DNA of 22,685 nt from an uncultured Methanobrevibacter sp. (GTDB lineage: Archaea; Methanobacteriota; Methanobacteria; Methanobacteriales; Methanobacteriaceae): the NCBI GenBank assembly GCA_902782595.1, contig CACZNW010000105.1:1-22685 (forward strand), given 5' to 3'. The notes beneath the pieces are model-generated. The model had not been told where the DNA came from, did not search any database, and saw only the letters and a list, made by a program, of their open reading frames with translations. Shown piece by piece: positions 7,741-14,747 of the stretch (position 1 is its first letter; each line of letters begins with the position of its first letter). The position numbers and the translations under genes are program-made.

Positions 7741-7762
7741 CTTTTGATTTTCAAAAAGAGCT

Positions 7763-8028
7763 CAAAGAATCTTAATTTATGAAAAATAAGACATGAAAAT
7801 CTTATAAAAACCAATAATAGCTTAAACTGATTGAAACTAATAATAAATGGTTAATATATATAGAAATAAGCATATGAAAAAAATAAAATAATTAAAAAAT
7901 GTTTAATAAAATGAAAGATATCTATTCAATATTACAACACTGAAAAACTGTGTGAAAAATGAATAACTGAAATTGAACCATAAAATTAATAAAAACAGAT
8001 TTTTAAATCATTTAATAAAGAAATGAAA
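7763..8028. other. AT-rich intergenic stretch with no gene seen
   Basis: Between the upstream side of the adhesin-like promoter and the end of glmS I see only low-complexity AT-rich DNA with TATA-like runs (for example at about 7853-7862). No open frame with a ribosome binding site, no tRNA and no long repeat are visible. Confidence 0.5.
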
Positions 8029-8050
8029 AGTAGAATAAGATTATTCTACT
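8029..8050 (-). terminator. hairpin built over the glmS stop codon, possible terminator
   Basis: AGTAGAATAA (8029-8038) and TTATTCTACT (8041-8050) are perfect 10-bp inverted repeats separated by two bases. The arm at 8041-8050 contains the last two glmS codons and the stop. In the minus-strand RNA the hairpin is followed by TTTTCATTTC, a short U-rich stretch. Confidence 0.5.
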
Positions 8051-9825
8051 GTAACACATTTTGCAAGGTTTTTAGGTTTATCCGGGTCGTGACCCTTCTC
8101 AAGAGTAATATAATAAGCTATCAATTGCAACGGAACAATATAAACCAATGGAGCAATAATCTCTTTAACTTCACTGTTTATTGTTATAACATCATTAGCT
8201 TTGGTTTTTAGAGATTCATCATCACATGATCCTATAGCCAGCACATTAGCTCCACGGGATTTCACTTCCTCCAGATTACTCATTGTTTTTCTGTAGTTAT
8301 CTCCCGGAGGAATTATCACAACAACAGGAATTCCCTCATCAATCAAAGCCAGAGGTCCGTGTTTAAGTTCACCGGCTGCATAGCCTTCACCGTGAATATA
8401 AGTGATTTCCTTAAGTTTAAGAGCTCCCTCAAGTGCGGTAGGATAGGAATAACCTCTGCCCAGATAGAAGAAGTCACGGGCATAGTTATATCTTTTTGAC
8501 AGCTCCTTAATTAAATCAACGCTTTCCAGTGCCTCGTCGATAAATTCCGGCACACTGTCAAGTTCTTTTAGAAGTTCTTCATTTTTGGAAACAAGTGCCG
8601 CAAACAGATATATTGCAGTTAACTGGGCAACATATGTTTTGGTTGCCGCAACTCCAATTTCAGGACCTGCCTGAGTTTGAATAACATATTGAGCCCTTCT
8701 TGTAATTGATGAACCTGCAACATTGACGATACCCAGTGTCTTTGAAGTTTTGTTGGCAACGTCCAGTGCCTTAAGTGAATCGGCAGTCTCACCTGACTGG
8801 GATATGAAAACGACCAGTGTCTTATCATTTAAAGTGTTGGCAGAGTATTTGAACTCGGATGCCAAAATCACATCGGTTGGTATTCCGGCAAGTGATTCTA
8901 TCAAATATTTACCCGTCAGGGAAGCGTGATAGGATGTTCCACAGGCAACAAAGCATATTCTTTGAATATCTCCCGCATCATCAATGATTTCCTGAATATT
9001 GTCCCTTTGAGTTAAGGTATTCCTGACGGCAATAGCCTGCTCGTTAATTTCTTTTATCATGAAGTGGTCATAACCTTCCTTTTCCGCCATTTCAGGTGTC
9101 CAGTTAATGGTGTCAATTTCCTTGTTGACAACATTGTCGAATTCATCATGTACAACAACACCGTCCTTATCCAGAATGACTATTTCTCCCTTTTCGGGAT
9201 ATATTATGTCACGTGCATATTTTAAAATGGCCGGAGAGTCTGATGCAAGGTAATATCCGTCTTCACCTATTCCAACGATTAAAGGTGAATCCTTACGGGT
9301 TGCAACGATCTTGTCCGGTTCATCAAGAGATATTGCAGCTATTGCATAAGCCCCTTCAATAACGTCAATTGTTTTTCTGACTGCATGTTCAAGGTCAAAA
9401 CCTTCATCCATGAATTTCTGAATCAGATGGGGAATGACCTCGGTATCGGTGTCTGATTTAAATACGTGACCTTCAAGAATCAGTTTTTCTTTAATTTCAA
9501 GATAATTTTCAATAATGCCATTGTGCACTACTGCAATGGTATTTTCTTCATCAATATGAGGATGTGAGTTTAATTTGGACGGGTCTCCATGTGTTGCCCA
9601 TCTAACGTGAGCTATGCCGAATTTTCCAGGTAAATCTGTGAGATTTAATTTTTTATCCACTTCTTCAATTTTTCCCTTGTCTTTTTTGATATGGATTTTG
9701 TTTTCACTAAAAGTGGCCAGACCTATTGAATCATATCCTCTGTATTCCAGTTTGGATATGCAGTCAAATAGAATTGGTGCCACATCTTCATCTTCCTTCA
9801 GTATGCATCCTACAATTCCGCACAT
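8041..9825 (-). CDS. glmS: glutamine--fructose-6-phosphate aminotransferase (isomerizing)
   Basis: The enzyme makes glucosamine-6-phosphate from fructose-6-phosphate and glutamine, the entry to UDP-amino sugars for pseudomurein and glycans. The 594-residue protein begins MCGIVGC, with the Cys2 nucleophile of the class II glutamine amidotransferase domain exposed after Met removal. Two SIS sugar-isomerase domains follow, with CGTSYHASL, SQSGETADS and, near the end, KPKNLAKCVTVE, the family's conserved C-terminus. The length is typical. A strong site (AGGTGAT) precedes the ATG and overlaps the cobA stop 6 bases upstream, so it is the last gene of the purC-purS-purQ-cobA-glmS operon. No glmS ribozyme is expected or seen, since glmS is internal to the operon. 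Confidence 0.97.
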   Translation of the reverse strand: MCGIVGCILKEDEDVAPILFDCISKLEYRGYDSIGLATFSENKIHIKKDKGKIEEVDKKLNLTDLPGKFGIAHVRWATHGDPSKLNSHPHIDEENTIAVVHNGIIENYLEIKEKLILEGHVFKSDTDTEVIPHLIQKFMDEGFDLEHAVRKTIDVIEGAYAIAAISLDEPDKIVATRKDSPLIVGIGEDGYYLASDSPAILKYARDIIYPEKGEIVILDKDGVVVHDEFDNVVNKEIDTINWTPEMAEKEGYDHFMIKEINEQAIAVRNTLTQRDNIQEIIDDAGDIQRICFVACGTSYHASLTGKYLIESLAGIPTDVILASEFKYSANTLNDKTLVVFISQSGETADSLKALDVANKTSKTLGIVNVAGSSITRRAQYVIQTQAGPEIGVAATKTYVAQLTAIYLFAALVSKNEELLKELDSVPEFIDEALESVDLIKELSKRYNYARDFFYLGRGYSYPTALEGALKLKEITYIHGEGYAAGELKHGPLALIDEGIPVVVIIPPGDNYRKTMSNLEEVKSRGANVLAIGSCDDESLKTKANDVITINSEVKEIIAPLVYIVPLQLIAYYITLEKGHDPDKPKNLAKCVTVE

Positions 9826-9831
9826 TCAAAA

Positions 9832-10548
9832 TCACCTTTGATAATCGTAAATATCCTTATACATTTTCACAACATCTCCAATGATTAAAATTGCAGGAGT
9901 GTTGATTTTTTTATCTGCAATATCTCCGAGGGTTCCGAATACAAGGTTTTCATCAGGCAGAGTTCCGCTTTCAACTGCACATACCGGAGTGTCGGCCGGA
10001 CGATATTTCATGATTTCAGCAGTATTTTCCTTAATATTTCCAATACCCATCAGTATAATTAAAGTATCAGCAGTATAATCCCAGTGAACCTGATTTTCGG
10101 CTTTTGTCGGGTCTTCATGACCTGTCACTATTGTAACTGAGGTTGCCACTGCCCTGTGAGTTACAGGCAGTCCGAGAGAAGTTGGTGCTCCAATAGCTGA
10201 AGTTACACCAGGAATTACTTCAAATTTGATATCATGTTCCATTAAAGCCAATATTTCTTCTCCTCCACGTCCGAAGACAAAAGGGTCTCCCCCTTTAAGT
10301 CTTACAACATTGTCATGATTCTGAGCCTGTTTAATAATTAATTCGTTGATTTCATCCTGAGTTTTATAATGCTCGCCCGCCTTTTTGCCGACGTAAATCC
10401 GCTCGGCAGTATCCGGAGCATGAGCCAATATTTCTTCATTAGCCAGATAATCATACAATACAACATCAGCTTTGTTTAAAGCTTTTACAGCCTTAAGAGT
10501 TATTAAATCAGCATCTCCCGGTCCTGCACCAATTAAATAAACTACCAT
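9832..10548 (-). CDS. cobA: uroporphyrinogen-III C-methyltransferase (SUMT)
   Basis: The enzyme adds two SAM-derived methyl groups to uroporphyrinogen III to form precorrin-2, the branch point to cobamides, siroheme and the methanogenic nickel cofactor F430. The family motifs are clear in the 238 residues: GAGPGDADLITLKA near the start, VRLKGGDPFVFGRGGEE at about 83-99, PGVTSAIGAPT, and a C-terminal PAILIIGDVV. It is the single-domain form, not fused to CysG or HemD parts. It sits 9 bases after purQ, with the site AGTGAT just before the ATG. Its substrate-producing partner hemD is elsewhere in the window at 13698-14462 on the other strand. Confidence 0.96.
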   Translation of the reverse strand: MVVYLIGAGPGDADLITLKAVKALNKADVVLYDYLANEEILAHAPDTAERIYVGKKAGEHYKTQDEINELIIKQAQNHDNVVRLKGGDPFVFGRGGEEILALMEHDIKFEVIPGVTSAIGAPTSLGLPVTHRAVATSVTIVTGHEDPTKAENQVHWDYTADTLIILMGIGNIKENTAEIMKYRPADTPVCAVESGTLPDENLVFGTLGDIADKKINTPAILIIGDVVKMYKDIYDYQR

Positions 10549-10557
10549 CTATATCAC

Positions 10558-11202
10558 TTATAAAAATCCTTTAAAGAAGTTCAAACCGTCATCTGAACCG
10601 AATATTTCCTCACATGCCCTTTCAGGGTGAGGCATCATTGCACAAACAAGACCTGACTCATCACATACACTGGTGATTGCTTCCATTGACCCGTTCGGAT
10701 TTTCACCTTCAAACTGCAGTACAATCTGATCCTGGTCTTTTAAAAGGTCAATGTCCTGTGTGTAAAATCTTCCTTCGGCATGTGCTATCGGAAGGGCAAT
10801 GGTCTGGCTTTTTTTAAATGCCTTTGTAAACGGAGTCCTGTTTGTTGAAACTTTAAGGTCAACCCATTCACAGTTGAATTTTGGAGTTTCGTTAGTGATG
10901 AAAATTCCCGGAACAAGTCCGATTTCACCTAGAATCTGCGCTCCATTACATATTCCCAAAACCGGTTTTTCTTCCTTTACCATCTGTTTAATGCCATCAA
11001 TTACAGGTGTGATGGATGCCATTGCACCTGCCCTCAGGTAATCTCCGTATGAAAATCCTCCGGGAATTACAATTCCGTCATAGTCTGTGAGTTTTTCTTC
11101 ACTCCACCAGACATATTCAGGTTTCAGACCGGCAAGTTCACATGCCTGAGCCACGTCACGGTCACAGTTTGTTCCCGGAAATCTGATTACGCCAATTTTC
11201 AT
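10558..11202 (-). CDS. purQ: phosphoribosylformylglycinamidine synthase, glutaminase subunit
   Basis: PurQ releases ammonia from glutamine for the FGAM synthase complex (PurLQS) of purine synthesis. The 214-residue protein is a class I glutamine amidotransferase with C85 in GICNGAQIL as nucleophile and H192 and E194 in MMPHPERA completing the triad. IPGGFSYGDYLRAG is the typical PurQ oxyanion-side motif. It follows purS after 12 bases with the site GGTGT. The large subunit purL is not in the window. Confidence 0.97.
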   Translation of the reverse strand: MKIGVIRFPGTNCDRDVAQACELAGLKPEYVWWSEEKLTDYDGIVIPGGFSYGDYLRAGAMASITPVIDGIKQMVKEEKPVLGICNGAQILGEIGLVPGIFITNETPKFNCEWVDLKVSTNRTPFTKAFKKSQTIALPIAHAEGRFYTQDIDLLKDQDQIVLQFEGENPNGSMEAITSVCDESGLVCAMMPHPERACEEIFGSDDGLNFFKGFL

Positions 11203-11214
11203 AATTACACCCTT

Positions 11215-11469
11215 TTATTCCTCTTGCGGAACAACACTGATTTCATAATCATGAATTACCGGATTACAGAGCAATCTTTCACACATATCAACTACGTTTT
11301 CCCTGATTGCCTGGCTGTCTTCGCCTTCCATTTGGAATTTAATGATTTCAACAGTTTTCACGTCTTTCACTTCATAACCCAAAAGGTCAAGTGACCTTTC
11401 AACCTGAGTGGCTTCGGGGTTTAACATACCGGCTTTTAAAGATATATTAATTTCAATATCAAACAACAC
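11215..11469 (-). CDS. purS: phosphoribosylformylglycinamidine synthase subunit PurS
   Basis: PurS is the small structural subunit that bridges PurQ and PurL in the FGAM synthase complex and helps pass ammonia between them. The 84-residue protein has the conserved LNPEATQVERSLDLLGY segment at about 17-33 and the usual length. Its first codon is GTG at 11467-11469, directly adjoining the purC stop; a TTG one codon later is the alternative. The site AGGTGAT is made of the last purC codons, so translation is coupled to purC. Confidence 0.95.
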   Translation of the reverse strand: MLFDIEINISLKAGMLNPEATQVERSLDLLGYEVKDVKTVEIIKFQMEGEDSQAIRENVVDMCERLLCNPVIHDYEISVVPQEE

Positions 11470-12198
11470 TTAAATCACCTTCTCATCATCTGGAATAACT
11501 CTATTATAAACTTCAATATAAGCGGCCATCACTTCATCATCCTTTCCTTTTCTGAACAGTTCCTTATCCAGCATTTCCAATGTCTCACTGTCCCATAATC
11601 TGCATCCGTCAGGAGATATCTCATCACCCAAAAGAATGTTTCCGTCCTTATCCTTACCGAATTCGACCTTATAGTCAACAAGGATAATTCCCGCATCAGC
11701 GAAGAATTTGGTTAAAATCTCATTGATTTTCAATGCCTTTTCTGTTAGGATATCGATTTCTTCCTGGGTAGCTATTCCCAATGCCTTTATAAGGGAATCA
11801 TTAAGCATCGGGTCATGATATTCATCTGCCTTAAAGTCCATCTGTACAATTGGAGGATCCAATCTAGTACCGTCGGCAATTGGATATTTACGTACGAGAC
11901 TGCCGGTTGCAATGTTTCTTACAATTACCTCAATCGGAATCATTTCAAGTTTCTTTGCAACCATGACATTAGGTTCAGGCAGGTCAATGAATTGGGTTGC
12001 AATGCCGTTTTCCTCCAATACATTAAATATTTTAGATGAAATAATGGCATTGTAGGATCCCTTGTTATCCATCACCTCTTTCCTTTCACCGTCTCCTGCA
12101 GTCATGTCATCTCTGAACTCTATGATGACTTCATCAGGATTATCAGTAGTAAATACACTTTTTACTTTTCCAGAATTAATTAACTCTTTTTTGTTCAT
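11470..12198 (-). CDS. purC: SAICAR synthetase
   Basis: The enzyme joins CAIR and aspartate with ATP to give SAICAR, a step of purine synthesis. The 242-residue protein has the ATP-grasp-like SAICAR fold motifs: GKVKSVF near the start, VIVRNIATGSL at about 94-104, and GDEISPDGCRLWD at about 190-202. The length is typical. It is the first gene of the operon, with a TATA box at 12248-12260 and only a weak ribosome binding site (GTTGAT). Confidence 0.97.
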   Translation of the reverse strand: MNKKELINSGKVKSVFTTDNPDEVIIEFRDDMTAGDGERKEVMDNKGSYNAIISSKIFNVLEENGIATQFIDLPEPNVMVAKKLEMIPIEVIVRNIATGSLVRKYPIADGTRLDPPIVQMDFKADEYHDPMLNDSLIKALGIATQEEIDILTEKALKINEILTKFFADAGIILVDYKVEFGKDKDGNILLGDEISPDGCRLWDSETLEMLDKELFRKGKDDEVMAAYIEVYNRVIPDDEKVI

Positions 12199-12247
12199 GA
12201 TATCAACAAAATTATTAAATTAGTATATTATAAGTTTTAGTTTTTAA

Positions 12248-12260
12248 TATTATATAAAAA
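12248..12260 (-). promoter_or_regulatory. TATA box of the pur-cobA-glmS operon
   Basis: The minus strand reads TTTTTATATAATA. The start of transcription would be near 12228, with a leader of about 30 bases before purC. It directly follows the T-run at the end of the upstream gene. Confidence 0.6.
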
Positions 12261-12275
12261 TAGTTAAAAAAAATA
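12261..12275 (-). terminator. oligo-T terminator after the 94-residue gene
   Basis: The minus strand has CTATTTTTTTTAACTA, with eight T in a row, starting a few bases after the TAG at 12280. Oligo-T tracts are the main intrinsic terminators in archaea. It lies directly against the purC TATA box. Confidence 0.5.
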
Positions 12276-12279
12276 GCAG

Positions 12280-12564
12280 CTATAATCCGTTTATAGGAAT
12301 TCCAATATGTTCATTTTGAGGGAATTTCATACCGTTTAAAGAACCGTTTGGAAGTTCTGAGAGTATTATAACGGGAAATTCCTCATCGGGCTTTATAAAC
12401 ATATGATGAGTAACATTTTGACGTGTTGTAACTGCTATTTCATAATTGTTGTGACTTTTTGTGAGTTTTCCATCGAGAAAAACTTCATTGAATGTGTGAT
12501 TCAAAAGATAATCCGGCAGATTTTCAGTTATTTCAAAATGATTCAGCAGATCCTTTAAAATCAT
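12280..12564 (-). CDS. uncharacterised 94-residue protein
   Basis: I do not recognise this protein. It is soluble, with no signal peptide or membrane segment, begins with a likely helix (ILKDLLNHFEI), and ends with a mixed, probably beta-rich part containing NYEIAVTTRQNVTHHMFIKP and FPVIILSELP. It starts 6 bases after the stop of the membrane-anchored gene upstream, so the two form a unit. Only a weak TGAT site precedes the ATG. The composition matches neighbouring genes. Confidence 0.75.
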   Translation of the reverse strand: MILKDLLNHFEITENLPDYLLNHTFNEVFLDGKLTKSHNNYEIAVTTRQNVTHHMFIKPDEEFPVIILSELPNGSLNGMKFPQNEHIGIPINGL

Positions 12565-12570
12565 CTGTAA

Positions 12571-12942
12571 TCATTCCATACTCGGGAGTTTATCCTGATC
12601 TGAATCATATGATGAACCTATCAGTTCCCCTGAATCAACGTCGTATTGCCTGAATCCACCATCTTTATAGGTAACTTCCCTATAATATCCTTCACCGTTC
12701 TGTGAATTGAATTTAACTTCTTCACTTACAATATCATCAATTATGTTGCCTGAATCAGATGATGAATCTGAACTTCCGGAAGATTGAACATTACTTACTT
12801 TATCCACTATATCACCTATTTTACCTGAACTGACATCTTCAATGCCCATTCCCAATTCATTCATAAAATGAAATGCTGCTGCACCACCGACGACGATTAA
12901 CGCTACGATAATGCCGAGTATTAATAAAATAAAGCCTTTCAT
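12571..12942 (-). CDS. membrane-anchored small protein with Ser-rich linker
   Basis: The 123-residue protein has one hydrophobic segment at about residues 4-25, followed by a Ser/Asp-rich linker (about 51-69) and a short C-terminal domain with GYYREVTYKDGGFRQYDVD, which looks like a small beta-hairpin unit outside the membrane. This suggests an exported protein anchored at its N-terminus. A strong site (GAGGTGA) precedes the ATG, so the gene is surely translated. It diverges from another small exported protein at 13041. The function is unknown. Confidence 0.8.
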   Translation of the reverse strand: MKGFILLILGIIVALIVVGGAAAFHFMNELGMGIEDVSSGKIGDIVDKVSNVQSSGSSDSSSDSGNIIDDIVSEEVKFNSQNGEGYYREVTYKDGGFRQYDVDSGELIGSSYDSDQDKLPSME

Positions 12943-13007
12943 ATTTTCACCTCACAAAGTTTTCAATAGTTATTTGAGTGGCCATGTTAAAAAAGTTTTC
13001 GATTGAA

Positions 13008-13017
13008 TTTATATATT
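13008..13017. promoter_or_regulatory. TATA box shared by two divergent small exported-protein genes
   Basis: TTTATATATT on the plus strand is centred about 28 bp before the ATG at 13041, which has no ribosome binding site, so that transcript is probably leaderless. On the minus strand the same bases read AATATATAAA, about 70 bp before the start at 12942, giving a leader of about 45 bases that carries the GAGGTGA site. Confidence 0.55.
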
Positions 13018-13040
13018 AACAAAAATATAAATTATAAATC

Positions 13041-13256
13041 ATGAACATGAAAAATATTGTTGTACTTCTAATATTTCTGCTTGCGGTATTAGGTTTAATA
13101 ATTGGTGTTTGCTACACTGAAGAGGTAAATAATGACAATTCACCGGACAGTGACATTGATAGTCTGAGTGAAGATTCACCGGCAATATTTCATGTGCCTG
13201 ATGATGAAAGCGGCAATATTTTAACTACTTATTTTCATGAAAAATTTTTAAATTGA
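13041..13256 (+). CDS. small exported or membrane-anchored protein
   Basis: The 71-residue protein has a hydrophobic N-terminal segment (residues 5-24, ending IIGVC), then an acidic, Asp/Ser/Asn-rich tail to the end. It looks like a signal peptide or anchor followed by a short surface tail. The cysteine at 24 is not in a clear lipobox. There is no ribosome binding site; the TATA box at 13008 fits a leaderless start at 13041, with a second ATG at 13047 as an alternative. The acidic tail and divergent partner fit a surface role, but no function can be named. It might also be the 5' part of a truncated longer gene. Confidence 0.65.
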   Translation: MNMKNIVVLLIFLLAVLGLIIGVCYTEEVNNDNSPDSDIDSLSEDSPAIFHVPDDESGNILTTYFHEKFLN

Positions 13257-13640
13257 ACCTCCTCATCGTATATACTATGGGGATTCGCAAACCAATCCCA
13301 AAAAAAACATTTATGGATTTTTGATTGTATTTGGATATTTTACTGCACCGTAGTCCCAACGATTTCGATTCCTATCCCAATCACCACACATCATGATTAA
13401 TATAATCAAAATAAGTATTTGAAACCATTCATTACAAATGCATACTCAACATTGATACCACATTAAAAAAAATCAACATTCTTGTTCGATTCATCCCAAA
13501 CCTTGAAGAATTTGGGCATTCTTGCAATATTGATAAAAGAAGTAAAAATAACATAAAATAATAAAAATCATGAGAATATCTAGAAAAAATCTTAGCTTGA
13601 CAGCACTGATTATGAAGATGAAACAGAAAACCATGAATAA
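13257..13640. other. intergenic stretch with short hairpins and a possible micro-frame
   Basis: No convincing gene is seen. There is a small inverted repeat GGGATT/AATCCC at 13280-13299 followed by seven A, and CCCAAA/TTTGGG at about 13496-13517. A 27-codon frame on the minus strand (13311-13394) encodes a tryptophan- and arginine-rich peptide, but no ribosome binding site precedes it. The plus strand over the same bases also has an open stretch, so neither is firm. Confidence 0.4.
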
Positions 13641-13650
13641 ACATATAAAC
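13641..13650 (+). promoter_or_regulatory. TATA box of the hemD-srp19-recJ cluster
   Basis: ACATATAAAC would place the start of transcription at about 13669 and give a leader of about 29 bases with the weak site AAGGTAAT before the hemD ATG. A second AT-rich box at 13671-13680 is closer but too near the ATG. Confidence 0.4.
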
Positions 13651-13697
13651 AAACAAAAACAAAATAATAATATTATAAATTGAGAAGGTAATATAAG

Positions 13698-14462
13698 ATG
13701 TCAAAACCTATTGTTGCAATAACCAGACCTAAAGACAGGGCCATGAAAGCCTGTAAAATTGTTGAGGAACTTGGAGGAGAAGCAATACTTGCCCCAACTC
13801 TTGATTTGGAGCCGGTAAATACTCAATCCCTGAAAGATTTGGTATCAGCAAAAGATGACCTTGACTGGATTGTCTTTACATCTCCGACAACAATTGTTTC
13901 ACTGAATAAATTCTATCCCGAATTTTTAAGGACTCTGGATTGCAGCCTGGCAGTTATTGGAAATAAAACCGGGAAACTTGCTGAAAAACAGGGTCTGACC
14001 GTTGATTTGATGCCTGATGACTTTACTGCTGAAGGACTTGTAGAGGAATTTGAAAAAAGAGGAATTACAAATCAGACAATTGGAATTCCAAGAACCGCCT
14101 CTGCAAGATCAACCCTTCCCGAAGGATTGGAAAGACTGGGAAACCGAGTGATTCTTGCCGAGGCATACAAATCTCTCTTTCCGATGGATGATGAAACAGT
14201 AAAGGAACTGATTTCTAAAATTGAAAATAATGAAATCGATGCCATTACATTCACAAGTCCGCTGACAGTTGAAAACTTCCTTGAAATATCAGACGATAAA
14301 GAAAAATTAGCAGGATTATTGTCCGACAATCTGCTGACCGTCAGCATCGGTCCGATAACCGGAAAGGCATTGGAAAAATATAATATTGCCTACATTTATC
14401 CCGACACATATACTGTTCGGGATATGATGGAATTGTTATTTGATACATTAGAAAAAAAGTAA
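13698..14462 (+). CDS. hemD: uroporphyrinogen-III synthase
   Basis: HemD closes hydroxymethylbilane with inversion of ring D to uroporphyrinogen III, the common precursor of F430, cobamides and siroheme, and the substrate of the cobA enzyme in this window. The 254-residue protein shows the two-lobed pattern of the family: an N-terminal AITRPKDRAMKACKIVEELGG, DWIVFTSPTTI at about 55-65, and in the second half DAITFTSPLTVENF and VSIGPITGKAL. HemD sequences vary widely, but the order and length fit well. It is the first gene of a plus-strand cluster; the srp19 site begins at the end of its stop codon. Confidence 0.92.
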   Translation: MSKPIVAITRPKDRAMKACKIVEELGGEAILAPTLDLEPVNTQSLKDLVSAKDDLDWIVFTSPTTIVSLNKFYPEFLRTLDCSLAVIGNKTGKLAEKQGLTVDLMPDDFTAEGLVEEFEKRGITNQTIGIPRTASARSTLPEGLERLGNRVILAEAYKSLFPMDDETVKELISKIENNEIDAITFTSPLTVENFLEISDDKEKLAGLLSDNLLTVSIGPITGKALEKYNIAYIYPDTYTVRDMMELLFDTLEKK

Positions 14463-14472
14463 GGTGAAAAAG

Positions 14473-14742
14473 ATGATTACAATATGGCCACAATACCTGG
14501 ATAAAGACTTAAGCCTGAATCAGGGGCGTAAAGTTGCAATGAAATATGCTGTAAGTGAACCTACCATTACAGATGTTGAAAGAGCAGTTAAAAGACTCGG
14601 ATTAAAATATTCTCTGCAAAAAGAGGTTGCATACCCCGGCCAATGGTATAAAAAATCCGGAAGAATTCTTGTTGAATGGGATGGAACAAAACTGGAACTT
14701 ATACGAGAAGTCAGTTTGAAGATTAAAGAAATTAGAAACTGA
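14473..14742 (+). CDS. srp19: signal recognition particle 19 kDa protein
   Basis: SRP19 binds the tips of helices 6 and 8 of SRP RNA and helps SRP54 assemble, so it serves targeting of proteins to the membrane. The 89-residue protein starts MITIWPQYLDK, and NQGRKVAMKYAVSEPT and KKSGRILVEWDGTK are the typical RNA-binding segments of the archaeal form. A frame beginning at a GTG at 14464 is three codons longer, but that GTG is part of the ribosome binding site AAGGTGA, with the ATG at 14473 five to six bases downstream, so 14473 is the better start. Confidence 0.94.
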   Translation: MITIWPQYLDKDLSLNQGRKVAMKYAVSEPTITDVERAVKRLGLKYSLQKEVAYPGQWYKKSGRILVEWDGTKLELIREVSLKIKEIRN

Positions 14743-14747
14743 TTAAT

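Noticed and set aside
13432..13704. A 90-codon minus-strand frame with hydrophobic residues
   Set aside because: It overlaps the hemD start on the other strand, lies in AT-rich intergenic DNA where such Phe/Ile/Leu-rich frames arise by chance, and has no ribosome binding site or promoter.
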